64,000 nt of DNA. Origin: an uncultured Clostridia bacterium (GTDB lineage: Bacteria; Bacillota; Clostridia; TANB77; CAG-508). How positions within the stretch are numbered: position 1 is the first letter of the stretch; every line of letters begins with the position of its first letter. The notes beneath the pieces are model-generated. The model was not told the origin of the DNA. It ran no database searches and was given only the letters and a program-made list of their open reading frames with translations. This document shows positions 44,411-52,923 of this stretch, in pieces. Where the stretch lies: positions 248,001 through 312,000 of the forward strand of contig CAKPOF010000001.1 in NCBI GenBank assembly GCA_934169725.1, in the 5' to 3' direction. Made by a program: the position numbers and the translations under genes.

Positions 44411-45193
44411 ATGATAGACTTTCATTCACATATATTACCAAATATTGATGATGGTTCAAGAAGTATAGAAGAAACATTTAATCTAATTAAAGAGGCAGAA
44501 AAAGCAGGATTTGAAGCAATAATATCTACATCACATTATATGGAAAATTATTATGAAACTGATGTACCAGAAAGAGAAGTTTGGGTAAAAGCGATTTTAG
44601 AAAATTTAGAAACAAAAGAAATTGATACAAAATTATATTTAGGAAATGAAATATATTTTTCAGATAAAATTATAGATTTATTAGAAAAAAGAAAAGCATC
44701 AACTATAAATGATACAAGCTATGTATTGTTTGAATTACCATTAAATTCGGAACCAATGAATCTATATGATGTTGTTTATGATATGTTACAATACAAATTA
44801 GTACCAATTTTAGCACATCCTGAAAGATATAGTTTTGTTCAAAAAGATCCAGATTTAATTTATGATTTAATTGAAAAAGGTGTATTAATGCAAGCTAATT
44901 ATGGTAGTATAATTGGTCAATATGGAGAAAAAGCACAAATGATTGTAAGAAGATTTTTTGAAAATAATATGATACATTTTTTAGGTTCAGATGTGCATAG
45001 ACCAAATACTATTTATCCAAGAATTCCTAAAATTTTAAATGTAATAGCTGATATAGTTGGCGAAGAAAAAATAGAAGAAATGACAACTACAAATCCAAAA
45101 TTAGTGTTAAATAATAAAAAAATAGAAATAGATGAACCTTTAGATTTTAAATTATCTTTAAAAGAAAAAATTATAATGAATTTTAAGAAATAA
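44411..45193 (+). CDS. CpsB/CapC-type tyrosine-protein phosphatase (PHP family)
   Basis: A 260-residue manganese-dependent phosphatase. Metal ligands are in DFHSHILPNIDDGSRS near 3-18, STSHYMENYY near 41, ILAHPERYSF near 137 and FLGSDVHRPNT near 194. It reverses phosphorylation of the BY-kinase and so helps control polysaccharide length or export. It lies one transcription unit away from the kinase, separated by a terminator and a repeat element. Confidence 0.92.
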   Translation: MIDFHSHILPNIDDGSRSIEETFNLIKEAEKAGFEAIISTSHYMENYYETDVPEREVWVKAILENLETKEIDTKLYLGNEIYFSDKIIDLLEKRKASTINDTSYVLFELPLNSEPMNLYDVVYDMLQYKLVPILAHPERYSFVQKDPDLIYDLIEKGVLMQANYGSIIGQYGEKAQMIVRRFFENNMIHFLGSDVHRPNTIYPRIPKILNVIADIVGEEKIEEMTTTNPKLVLNNKKIEIDEPLDFKLSLKEKIIMNFKK

Positions 45194-45267
45194 TATTCAC
45201 ATAATTAATTAAAAATTTTATATAATATATTGTAAATATATTTATAAAAAAGAAAGGAAGTAAAAAT

Positions 45268-46632
45268 ATGAGAAAATATTTCGGGACTGATGGAATTAGA
45301 AGAATTGCTAATACAGAATTAACTCCTGAATTAGTATATAAGGTAGCAAAGGCTGGTGCGTATGTATTATCTAAACATACAGATCATGTACCAACAATAT
45401 TAATAGGAAGAGATACACGTATTTCAGGTACTTTAATAGAAAGTGCTATGACTGCAGGTTTTTTAAGCTATGGAGCTAATGTTAAGTTATTAGGGGTTAT
45501 TCCAACTCCAGCAGTTGCATATTTGACAAGAAAATTAAAAGCTGACGCTAGTGTTGTAATATCAGCTTCACATAATACATTTGAATTTAATGGAATTAAG
45601 TTTTTCAGTAATAAAGGAATGAAAATTCCAGATTCATTAGAAGAAGAAATTGAAGAAATAATGGAATCAGGAAAATTAGAAGAATTAACAGCTAAAAATG
45701 AAAAAATAGGTACATCAGAATATAGTTTTGATTTAATTAATGAATACATATATTTCTTTAGAAAACATTTTGATGAGAATATTGAAAAACACTTAAAAAA
45801 GGATTTTGTTGTAGGAATTGATACTGCAAATGGTGCAACTTCAGTAGTAGCAGAAAGAGTATTTAAAGAATTAGGTATAGAATATAAAATAATTAATAAT
45901 ACACCAGATGGTATTAATATTAATGATAATTGTGGTTCAACACATTTAGAAAACTTGAAAAAGTTTGTTGCAGAAAATAAATTAAGTTTAGGCATTGCAT
46001 ATGACGGCGATGGAGATAGATGTTTAGCTGTTGATGAAAAAGGAAATGAAATAGATGGAGATAAAATATTGGCAATAATATCTTCAAATTTAAAGAAAAA
46101 AGGAAAGTTAAATAAAGATACAATAGTTGCTACTGTTATGAGCAATTTAGGATTAAATAAATATGCTGAAAATAATAATTTACACTTATTACAAACAAAA
46201 GTTGGAGATAGATATGTATTAGAAAAAATGTTGGAAGAAGGATATAATCTTGGTGGAGAACAATCAGGACATGTAATTTTATTAGATTATAATCCAACAG
46301 GTGATGGAATATTAACATCTTTAATGTTAATCCAAACATTATTAGAAGAAAATAAAAAAGCTTCAGAATTAGCTAGTATAATAAAATTATATCCACAAGT
46401 TTTAATAAATGCAAAAGTAAATTCAGATAAAAAATATGATTATAAAGATGATGAAGACATAAAGAAAGCAATTGCTGATGTTGAAAAAGAATTTGCTGGA
46501 AATGGAAGAGTATTAATAAGAACATCTGGTACAGAACCTTTAGTTAGAGTAATGATAGAAGGTGAAGACCAAGAACATATAACAAAAAGAGCTAGAGAAA
46601 TTGCAGATTTAATAGAAGGAAAATTGAAATAA
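45268..46632 (+). CDS. glmM: Phosphoglucosamine mutase
   Basis: A 454-residue enzyme that makes glucosamine-1-phosphate for UDP-GlcNAc and peptidoglycan. It starts MRKYFGTDGIRRIANTELTPELVYKVAKAG. The phosphoserine loop is VVISASHNTFEFNGIKFFS near 98-116, the metal site is AYDGDGDRCL near 247 and the sugar-binding loop is GGEQSGHVI near 331. RTSGTEPLVRVMIEG near 418 is the phosphate-binding end. AAAGGAAG precedes the ATG. The 74-base gap before it has a TATAAT but no well-spaced -35. Confidence 0.96.
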   Translation: MRKYFGTDGIRRIANTELTPELVYKVAKAGAYVLSKHTDHVPTILIGRDTRISGTLIESAMTAGFLSYGANVKLLGVIPTPAVAYLTRKLKADASVVISASHNTFEFNGIKFFSNKGMKIPDSLEEEIEEIMESGKLEELTAKNEKIGTSEYSFDLINEYIYFFRKHFDENIEKHLKKDFVVGIDTANGATSVVAERVFKELGIEYKIINNTPDGININDNCGSTHLENLKKFVAENKLSLGIAYDGDGDRCLAVDEKGNEIDGDKILAIISSNLKKKGKLNKDTIVATVMSNLGLNKYAENNNLHLLQTKVGDRYVLEKMLEEGYNLGGEQSGHVILLDYNPTGDGILTSLMLIQTLLEENKKASELASIIKLYPQVLINAKVNSDKKYDYKDDEDIKKAIADVEKEFAGNGRVLIRTSGTEPLVRVMIEGEDQEHITKRAREIADLIEGKLK

Positions 46633-46679
46633 AATTGCACTTGTAATCTTTTTGTAATATAAATGTAACTAAAAAAATA

Positions 46680-46708
46680 TTGATATATTCATGCTAAAAT
46701 GATACCAT
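46680..46708 (+). promoter_or_regulatory. Candidate promoter for the small membrane protein
   Basis: TTGATA (46680) and TACCAT (46703), 17-base spacer, 32 bases before the start; the -10 is only moderate. Confidence 0.4.
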
Positions 46709-46739
46709 TATATTATAAATATAGGGGAGGCGTTGAGGC

Positions 46740-47078
46740 ATGTTTATATTTGACATATCAAACATTTTAAATTTAGTATTAATGTTAATTGGAACAATAC
46801 TTTTAGTGTTTTTAGCTCAAGAATTAAAAAAGAGTTATATTACAGGAATTGTTTTATTTGCCTATTTAATATTATTAGTTTTCCATGTTGGACAAATGGT
46901 AACATTACCACAAGAATATCAAGAATTATTACCAACATTGGCTAGATGTGTAGCGATTGACTTTGTATTTGTACTAATCTCATTCTTTTCATATCTATGG
47001 GTTGATGATATAGAAGCCAAGAAAATGAAAAAGACAAGCTTAGATAGTAGCTTAGATTGGTTATGGAAAAACGTATAA
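46740..47078 (+). CDS. Small membrane protein of unknown function
   Basis: A 112-residue protein with three hydrophobic segments (about 8-26, 32-52 and 70-88) and a charged C-terminal tail (DDIEAKKMKKTSLDSSLDWLWKNV). No family is recognised. The start has GGGGAGGCG about 8 bases upstream. It is monocistronic and convergent with asd, sharing a bidirectional terminator. Confidence 0.7.
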   Translation: MFIFDISNILNLVLMLIGTILLVFLAQELKKSYITGIVLFAYLILLVFHVGQMVTLPQEYQELLPTLARCVAIDFVFVLISFFSYLWVDDIEAKKMKKTSLDSSLDWLWKNV

Positions 47079-47088
47079 AAATGTAAAA

Positions 47089-47126
47089 AACAATCCAGAA
47101 TTATTGCAATTCTGGATTGTTTTTTG
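47089..47126. terminator. Bidirectional terminator between convergent genes
   Basis: AACAATCCAGAATT and AATTCTGGATTGTT form a perfect 14-bp stem with a 5-base loop. T-runs lie on both strands. Confidence 0.9.
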
Positions 47127-47128
47127 AT

Positions 47129-48127
47129 TTAACTGCTAGATTTAATTATATTTTCTAATATTTGTATAGCATTACTTGCTGCACCTTTTCTTAAATTATC
47201 TGCAACTACCCATAGGTTTATTCCATTTTTTACACTGAAATCTTTTCTGATTCTACCAACAAAAACTTCATCATAGCCATCAGCTTTTGTAGCTATTGGA
47301 TAATAATTTTTTTCGGGGTCATCTACTAAAAGTATTCCTGGAAAATTTTGCAAGGTTTGTTTTAATTCATATAAATCAAATTCGTTTTCAAATTCAATAT
47401 TTATAGATTCACTATGACAGTTTAAAACAGGAACTCTTACAGCTGTTGCTGTTATAGGTAAATCAGGTCGATGTAAAATTTTTCGAGTTTCATTTATCAT
47501 TTTATGTTCTTCTTTAGTATATCCGTCATCTGTAAAAGAATCGATATGTGGTAGACAATTATTAAATATTGGATAAGGAAATGTTTGTGGTTCAAATCCA
47601 TTTTCACCATTTTTTAAATCATCTATACCATCTCTTCCAGCACCAGAAACAGCTTGGTATGTAGAGTATACAATTCTTTTTATGTGATATTTATCATCTA
47701 ATGGTTTTAAAGGAACAACAGCTTGTATTGTTGAACAATTTGGATTAGCAATTATTCCGTTATTATTAAAAGCATCAGACATATTGACTTCAGGTACAAC
47801 AAGAGGTACTGATTCATCCATTCTATAAATACTACTATTATCAATACATATACAGTTGTGTTCAACAGCTATGGGGATATATTTTTTTGAAATATCACCA
47901 CCAGCGCAAAATATGGCATAATCGAAATGCTTATTAAAAGATGTTTCTTTTAATTCTTGAATTATGTAAGTAATACCAAAAAATTCGATTTTATTACCTG
48001 CTGATTTTTTAGAAGAAAATAAAGTGTATTCAATATTTGAAAAGTTTTTTTCTTCTAGAACTTTCAATGCAGTTCTTCCTACAAGACCACTTGCTCCTAC
48101 TATGGCCACTTTATAATTATTTTTCAT
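47129..48127 (-). CDS. asd: Aspartate-semialdehyde dehydrogenase
   Basis: A 332-residue NADP-dependent enzyme of lysine, diaminopimelate, methionine and threonine synthesis. The N-terminal dinucleotide site is VAIVGASGLVGRTALKVLEEKNF. The catalytic Cys is in ANPNCSTIQAVVPL near 128, and YSTYQAVSGAGRDGID near 152 and a His-containing RVPVLNCHSESINIEF near 232 are conserved. AGGAGG precedes the ATG on the minus strand. It stands alone, with a repeat element upstream. Confidence 0.95.
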   Translation of the reverse strand: MKNNYKVAIVGASGLVGRTALKVLEEKNFSNIEYTLFSSKKSAGNKIEFFGITYIIQELKETSFNKHFDYAIFCAGGDISKKYIPIAVEHNCICIDNSSIYRMDESVPLVVPEVNMSDAFNNNGIIANPNCSTIQAVVPLKPLDDKYHIKRIVYSTYQAVSGAGRDGIDDLKNGENGFEPQTFPYPIFNNCLPHIDSFTDDGYTKEEHKMINETRKILHRPDLPITATAVRVPVLNCHSESINIEFENEFDLYELKQTLQNFPGILLVDDPEKNYYPIATKADGYDEVFVGRIRKDFSVKNGINLWVVADNLRKGAASNAIQILENIIKSSS

Positions 48128-48250
48128 AATTAATCCTCCTGTAAAAGTATATTCAAAACTTATAAAAATATTATATAATTATATAGCATTTTTTTAATTC
48201 TACTTTTACAAAAAGATTTTAACATAAATATGGCTTATATTCAATAATTG

Positions 48251-48456
48251 TTACAAGTTAGAAATAGTAACTAGATATAAAAATTCCATATATATTATTT
48301 TTGCATATACCGCGTAAGCGACCAAACGAACGATAGTGAGTGCGATTTGGAGCAATCTACTATTAATTTTTAATTAATAGATTGCGACACCAAGGTATAG
48401 AAAAAAATAATATATATGGAATTTTATAAGTATATATTTAAAATCTAACTTGTAAC
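48251..48456 (+). repeat. Palindromic MITE-like element, copy 4 (subfamily B)
   Basis: Ends are GTTACAAGTTAGA (48251-48263) and TCTAACTTGTAAC (48444-48456), perfect inverted repeats but different from the copy 1/2 ends after GTTACAA. The arm AATTCCATATATATTATTTTT pairs with AAAAATAATATATATGGAATT. The core (about 48307-48398) is nearly identical to copy 3. The flanks CAATAATT and AAATTAAT match at 5 of 8 positions, which is not convincing. It occupies most of the 400-base gap between asd and feoA, which are divergent. Confidence 0.8.
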
Positions 48457-48531
48457 AAATTAATACATTTAGAATAAAATAAAAATAATAGACATAATTC
48501 GTCATTATATTATAAGAAAGAAGTGGAGTTA

Positions 48532-48762
48532 ATGAAGGAAAAAACATTAAATGAACTGAATTTAGAAGAAATTGGAATTATAGATAAAATAATAGGAGAA
48601 GAAGGCATAAAAAGAAGATTAATGGATTTAGGATTAATTAAAGGAACTAATGTTAAACCAGTATTAATAAGTCCATCAGGAGATCCAAGGGCTTTTGAAT
48701 TTAGAGGCTGTTTAATAGCTATAAGAAAAGAAGATGGTGACAATATAAAATTAAAAAATTAG
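48532..48762 (+). CDS. feoA: Ferrous iron transport protein FeoA
   Basis: A 76-residue SH3-like cytosolic protein that works with FeoB. MKEKTLNELNLEEIGIIDKI opens it and IKRRLMDLGLIKGTNVKPVLISPSGDPRAFEFRGCLIAIRKED is the FeoA core. I prefer ATG 48532 to GTG 48523. It is 63 bases before feoB in the same direction. Confidence 0.9.
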   Translation: MKEKTLNELNLEEIGIIDKIIGEEGIKRRLMDLGLIKGTNVKPVLISPSGDPRAFEFRGCLIAIRKEDGDNIKLKN

Positions 48763-48825
48763 TAACAAAATTAAATAAAAATATATAAGATAAAGTAGAT
48801 AACTAAAGATAAGTAGGAGGTGTGT

Positions 48826-50939
48826 ATGAAAAATAAAAAAGAGTTATCTACTAATAAAAAAGCAGAATATACAATTGCGTTAGCTGGAAATCCTAATGTA
48901 GGTAAGTCAACAATATTTAATAGTATAACAGGGATGAATCAACATACAGGAAATTGGACTGGAAAAACTGTTGGAAATGCAAAAGGATACTTTGAGTATA
49001 AAGGGAAAAACTATGAATTTGTTGATATACCTGGTACATATTCAATCATGTCTAAATCAGAAGAAGAAGAAATTGCAAGAAATTATATTTGTTTTGGAAA
49101 TCCAGATTTAACTGTAATTGTTGTTGATGCAACATCTTTGGAAAGAAATTTAAATTTAGTATTACAAATTTTAGAAATAACAAATAATGTTGTGGTGTGT
49201 GTAAATTTGTTGGATGAAGCCAAAAAAAAGAAAATAAAAATTGATTTGAATAAATTATCAGAAATTTTAAATGTACCAGTTGTAGGTGTAGTAGCAAGAA
49301 AGAAAAAAACATTAAAAGATTTATTAAAATGTATGAAAAAAGAATGTGAGAAAAAATCAAATGAAAATAAATGTTATCAAGTAAAGTATGAGTATAATTT
49401 AGAAAAAGAAATAAATAATATAACAGATATAATTGAGAAGAAATATAATGTAACTTATAAAATGGCAAGATGGATTAGCATACATTTGTTATCAGGTGAA
49501 AAAGAAATATTAAGAGAAGCTGAAAGAAAGCTGAAGATAAATTTTTTAAAAGACAAAGATACTGAAAAAATAATAAAAGAATCCAAAGAGAGATTGAAGA
49601 TATCTCAGGAAAAAATCAAAGAATTAATGGTTGAAACAATAGTGAAAAAAGCTGAAAAAATATCAAAAGAGGTTTGTGAATTTAAAAATGAAAAACATAG
49701 TGAAAGAGATAGAAAAATAGATAAAATTATTACATCAAAAAAATATGGTATTCCAATTATGATTTTATTTTTTGGAATAATATTTTGGCTTACTATTGTT
49801 GGAGCAAATTATCCATCTGAAATATTATTTAATATGTTTAAAAATATTCAGGAAAAATTGATGGATTTTGTTACAATGGTTGGGATGCCGGAGTGGCTAA
49901 GAAATATGCTAATATTTGGTGTTTATCAAACTTTAACTTGGATAGTTTCGGTTATGTTACCTCCGATGGCTATATTTTTTCCGTTGTTTACAATTTTAGA
50001 AGATTTAGGATATCTTCCAAGAATAGCATTTAACATGGATGGTTTTTTTAAAAAAGCATGTTGTAATCGGAAAACAAATGATTACTATGTGTATGGGATT
50101 TGGATGTAATAGTTGTGGAGTAACAGGGTGTAGAATTATTGATTCAAAAAGAGAAAGATTAATTGCTATTTTAACAAATAATTTAGTTCCATGTAATCGG
50201 TAGGTTTCCATTATTAATTACTGTAGCAACTGTATTTATTGCAGGTGCACAAAAAGGAATAAAAGGTTCAATATTAGCAACTTTAGCAGTTATATTTGTA
50301 ATATTACTGGGTGTTTTTATGACATTGATAATATCAAAGATATTATCAAAAACAATACTAAAAGGTATGCCTTCATCGTTTGTTTTAGAATTACCACCAT
50401 ATAGAAAACCACAATTTTTAAAAGTATTTATAAGATCTATTTTTGATAGAACCTTATTTATACTAGGAAGAGCAATTGCAGTTGCAGCGCCAGCTGGACT
50501 TGTGATATGGTTGTTTGCAAATATAGGTATAAATGGAGAAAGCATTTTAAATATAATAGCTAATTTCTTAGAGCCATTGGCCAGGATTATGGGAATAGAT
50601 GGATATATTTTAACAGGATTTATCATTGGAATACCTGCAAATGAAATAGTTTTACCAATTATTATTATGTGTTACTTACAAATGACATCTTTAGCACCAA
50701 TAGATAATACGATGTTTATTGCAGAAGTTCTACAACAAAATGGATGGAATATCTTAACAGCAATAAATGTTATGATATTTACAGTGTTTCACTTCCCATG
50801 TGCCACAACATTGTTAACTATAAAAAAGGAAACAAAAAGTTTAAAGTGGACTATAGTTGGTTTTATAATACCAACTATGTGTGGTGTTCTTTTGTGTATT
50901 TTTACAACATTTATATATAATATATTTAAAATTTTTTAA
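48826..50939 (+). CDS. feoB: Ferrous iron transporter FeoB, read through two +1 shifts at CGG
   Basis: Three frames join into a 703-residue FeoB. Frame one (48826-50067) has the GTPase domain (GNPNVGKST, DIPGTYS, NLLDE), a helical region, and the first membrane segments to …KKACCN. CGG at 50068 then leads to a stop at 50107. Skipping the C gives CNGKQMITMCMGFGCNSCGVTGCRIID … LVPCN to a second CGG at 50198, directly followed by TAG. Skipping that C gives CNGRFPLLITVATVF and the Gate domains to 50939. The recovered sequence is what FeoB has at both joints, and all three parts are otherwise intact. ATG 48826 has AGGAGG 5 bases upstream. Unshifted products would lack the pore. Confidence 0.82.
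50062..50071 (+). other. In-frame CGG at +1 shift site 3 (AAT-C-GGA)
   Basis: The zero frame is TGT AAT CGG AAA ACA AAT. Skipping the C at 50068 gives TGT AAT GGA AAA CAA ATG, the conserved FeoB C-x-G-K-Q. No homopolymer lies at the site, so the extra base is the C itself. Confidence 0.75.
50192..50201 (+). other. In-frame CGG at +1 shift site 4 (AAT-C-GGT)
   Basis: The frame is CCA TGT AAT CGG TAG. Skipping the C at 50198 gives TGT AAT GGT AGG TTT CCA, the conserved FeoB PCNGRFP. Site 3 shares TGTAATCGG exactly. A stop codon follows CGG directly. Confidence 0.75.
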
Positions 50940-51111
50940 AAACAAAGGGTGACTGTGTCGCCTTGTTCTATTATAGAAAAGTTCTCCGAACTTCCTATAA
51001 TAGAACTATATTGCACAGAAATTTGCTTTGCAAATTTCGCACACGAACAAAGACGCGGACTTTAAAATGTTTTAATAAGAACAAAAGCTATTAATGTCCG
51101 CTTTTGTTCTA
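50940..51111 (+). other. Multi-stem structured intergenic region after feoB
   Basis: Four consecutive inverted repeats: GGTGAC-TGT-GTCGCC (near 50948); GTTCTATTATAG…CTATAATAGAAC (50965-51006) with an inner AAGTTC-TCC-GAACTT; GAAATTTGC-TTT-GCAAATTTC (51018-51038); AGAACAAAAGC…GCTTTTGTTCT (51078-51110). GCGGAC (51055) could pair with GTCCGC inside the last loop, giving a competing fold. It is GC-richer than the surroundings. There is no good T-run, so it is not a simple terminator. It may be an RNA element or a composite repeat. The 100 bases after it hold only the recJ 5' region. Confidence 0.45.
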
Positions 51112-51211
51112 TTATATATTTCTATTAAAATATTAAGCATTTTTCAAATTACCTCTTTAAAAAATATGTAAAATAGTATACAATATAAAAAAATTAAATT
51201 GGGAGAGGAAT

Positions 51212-52903
51212 ATGAATAAAAAGTGGCAAGTATATGATTCAAATGAAGAAAAAATAGAAGAAATATCAAAAAAATATAATTTAAATAAATTGTTGTCAAC
51301 AATATTAGTAAATAGAAATATAATTACAGAAGAAGAAATAAGATTATTTTTAGAACCAACAAGAAATGATTTTCACAATCCTTTTTTGATAAAAGATATG
51401 GATATAGCTATAAATCGAATTATAAAAGCAATAGAGAATAAAGAAAAAGTAACAATATATGGTGATTATGATGTTGATGGAATTACAAGTATAACAGTAT
51501 TGAAAAGCTTTTTAAATGATAGAGGTCTTGAGGTATCACAATATATTCCTAATAGATTGGATGAAGGGTATGGATTGAATAAAAATGCAATAGAAAAGAT
51601 ACATAAAAATGGTTGTGATTTAATGATAACTGTTGATTGTGGGATATCTGCGATTGAGGAAATTAGTTATGCAAATGATTTAGGAATAGAAACAATAGTT
51701 ACAGATCATCATGAACCTGGAAATGAATTACCAAATGCTTTAGCTGTTATTGATAATAAAAGAAAAGATGCAACATATCCTTTTAGGGAATTAGCTGGAG
51801 TAGGTGTGGTTTTTAAAGTTATACAAGCTATTGGTATGCAATTAGGATTGAAAGAAGAGGAATATTTAAAATATTTAGATATTGTATGTATAGGAACAAT
51901 ATCTGATATAGTTCCTTTAGTAGATGAAAATAGAGTAATAGCAAAGTTGGGATTACTTTTAATAAAACAAACAAGAAATATTGGATTAAGATCAATTATT
52001 AATGCATCTGGATATAATAAAATAGATTCAAATAGCATATCTTTTGGAATTGCTCCACGTATAAATGCGTGTGGAAGAATGGGTAAGGCAGAAGATGCAT
52101 TAAAATTATTTCTTTCAAAAAATTTAAATGAAGTATCAAGTTTAACCAGCAAATTAAATGAGTATAATAAATTAAGACAAGATACAGAGAAGAAGATTTT
52201 CGAAAGTGCAGTTAAAGAAATAAAAGAAGAAAATTTAGATAAAAATGCTGCAATTATAGTAGGAGGACATAATTGGCATCATGGTGTAATTGGAATTGTA
52301 GCATCTAAAATAACAGAAATGTATTTTAAACCAAGTATTTTATTGAGTTTTGAAGAAGATGGTATAGGGACAGGCTCTGGTAGAAGTATACCAGGATTTG
52401 ACTTGCATGAAGCTTTAACAAAATGTATAGATTCAATTGAAAAATTTGGTGGACATAGTATGGCAATAGGAATAACAGTAAAAAAAGATAAATTTGAATT
52501 ATTTAAAGAAGAATTTGAAAGAATTGCAAAACAGGCTAAAATAGATGAAATTATTCCTATAATTAATATAGACGCGAAAATTGATTTTAGTAATATAAAT
52601 AGAGAAATAGTTGAAAGTCTAAAAAGATTAGAACCTTTTGGAGAAGGTAATAAAATGCCAATATTTGCATTTAAAAATTTAAAGATAGATTCAATAAGAG
52701 CTTTGTCAGAAGGAAAACATTTAAAACTTACTTTGAGAGAGGAAAATACAATAATAAATGCTATTGGATTTAATATGGGAAGTTTTGTAGATGATTATAG
52801 GATTGGTGATAAGGTTGATGTAGCTGGAGTGCTTGAAATTAATACTTTTAATGGAGTAGATACATTACAAATAAATATGAAAGATATTATGAAATCAATC
52901 TAA
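51212..52903 (+). CDS. recJ: Single-stranded-DNA-specific exonuclease RecJ
   Basis: A 563-residue 5'-3' exonuclease for recombination and repair. The DHH domain has YGDYDVDGITS near 86-96, TVDCGISAI near 142 and TDHHEPGNELP near 165. DHHA1 follows with GGHNWHHGVIGIVASKI near 350 and GSGRSIPGFDLHEAL near 388. An OB-fold covers about 460-560. The ATG has GGGAGAGG upstream. relA follows after 20 bases. Confidence 0.94.
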   Translation: MNKKWQVYDSNEEKIEEISKKYNLNKLLSTILVNRNIITEEEIRLFLEPTRNDFHNPFLIKDMDIAINRIIKAIENKEKVTIYGDYDVDGITSITVLKSFLNDRGLEVSQYIPNRLDEGYGLNKNAIEKIHKNGCDLMITVDCGISAIEEISYANDLGIETIVTDHHEPGNELPNALAVIDNKRKDATYPFRELAGVGVVFKVIQAIGMQLGLKEEEYLKYLDIVCIGTISDIVPLVDENRVIAKLGLLLIKQTRNIGLRSIINASGYNKIDSNSISFGIAPRINACGRMGKAEDALKLFLSKNLNEVSSLTSKLNEYNKLRQDTEKKIFESAVKEIKEENLDKNAAIIVGGHNWHHGVIGIVASKITEMYFKPSILLSFEEDGIGTGSGRSIPGFDLHEALTKCIDSIEKFGGHSMAIGITVKKDKFELFKEEFERIAKQAKIDEIIPIINIDAKIDFSNINREIVESLKRLEPFGEGNKMPIFAFKNLKIDSIRALSEGKHLKLTLREENTIINAIGFNMGSFVDDYRIGDKVDVAGVLEINTFNGVDTLQINMKDIMKSI

Positions 52904-52923
52904 GCATAAAAGGGAGTGTAAAT

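Noticed and set aside
45468..46145. Long minus-strand open frame opposite glmM
   Set aside because: It is opposite a clear glmM gene, has no ribosome site and reads as its antisense. Similar frames opposite relA (54192-54740), feoB and the M23 genes were dropped for the same reason.
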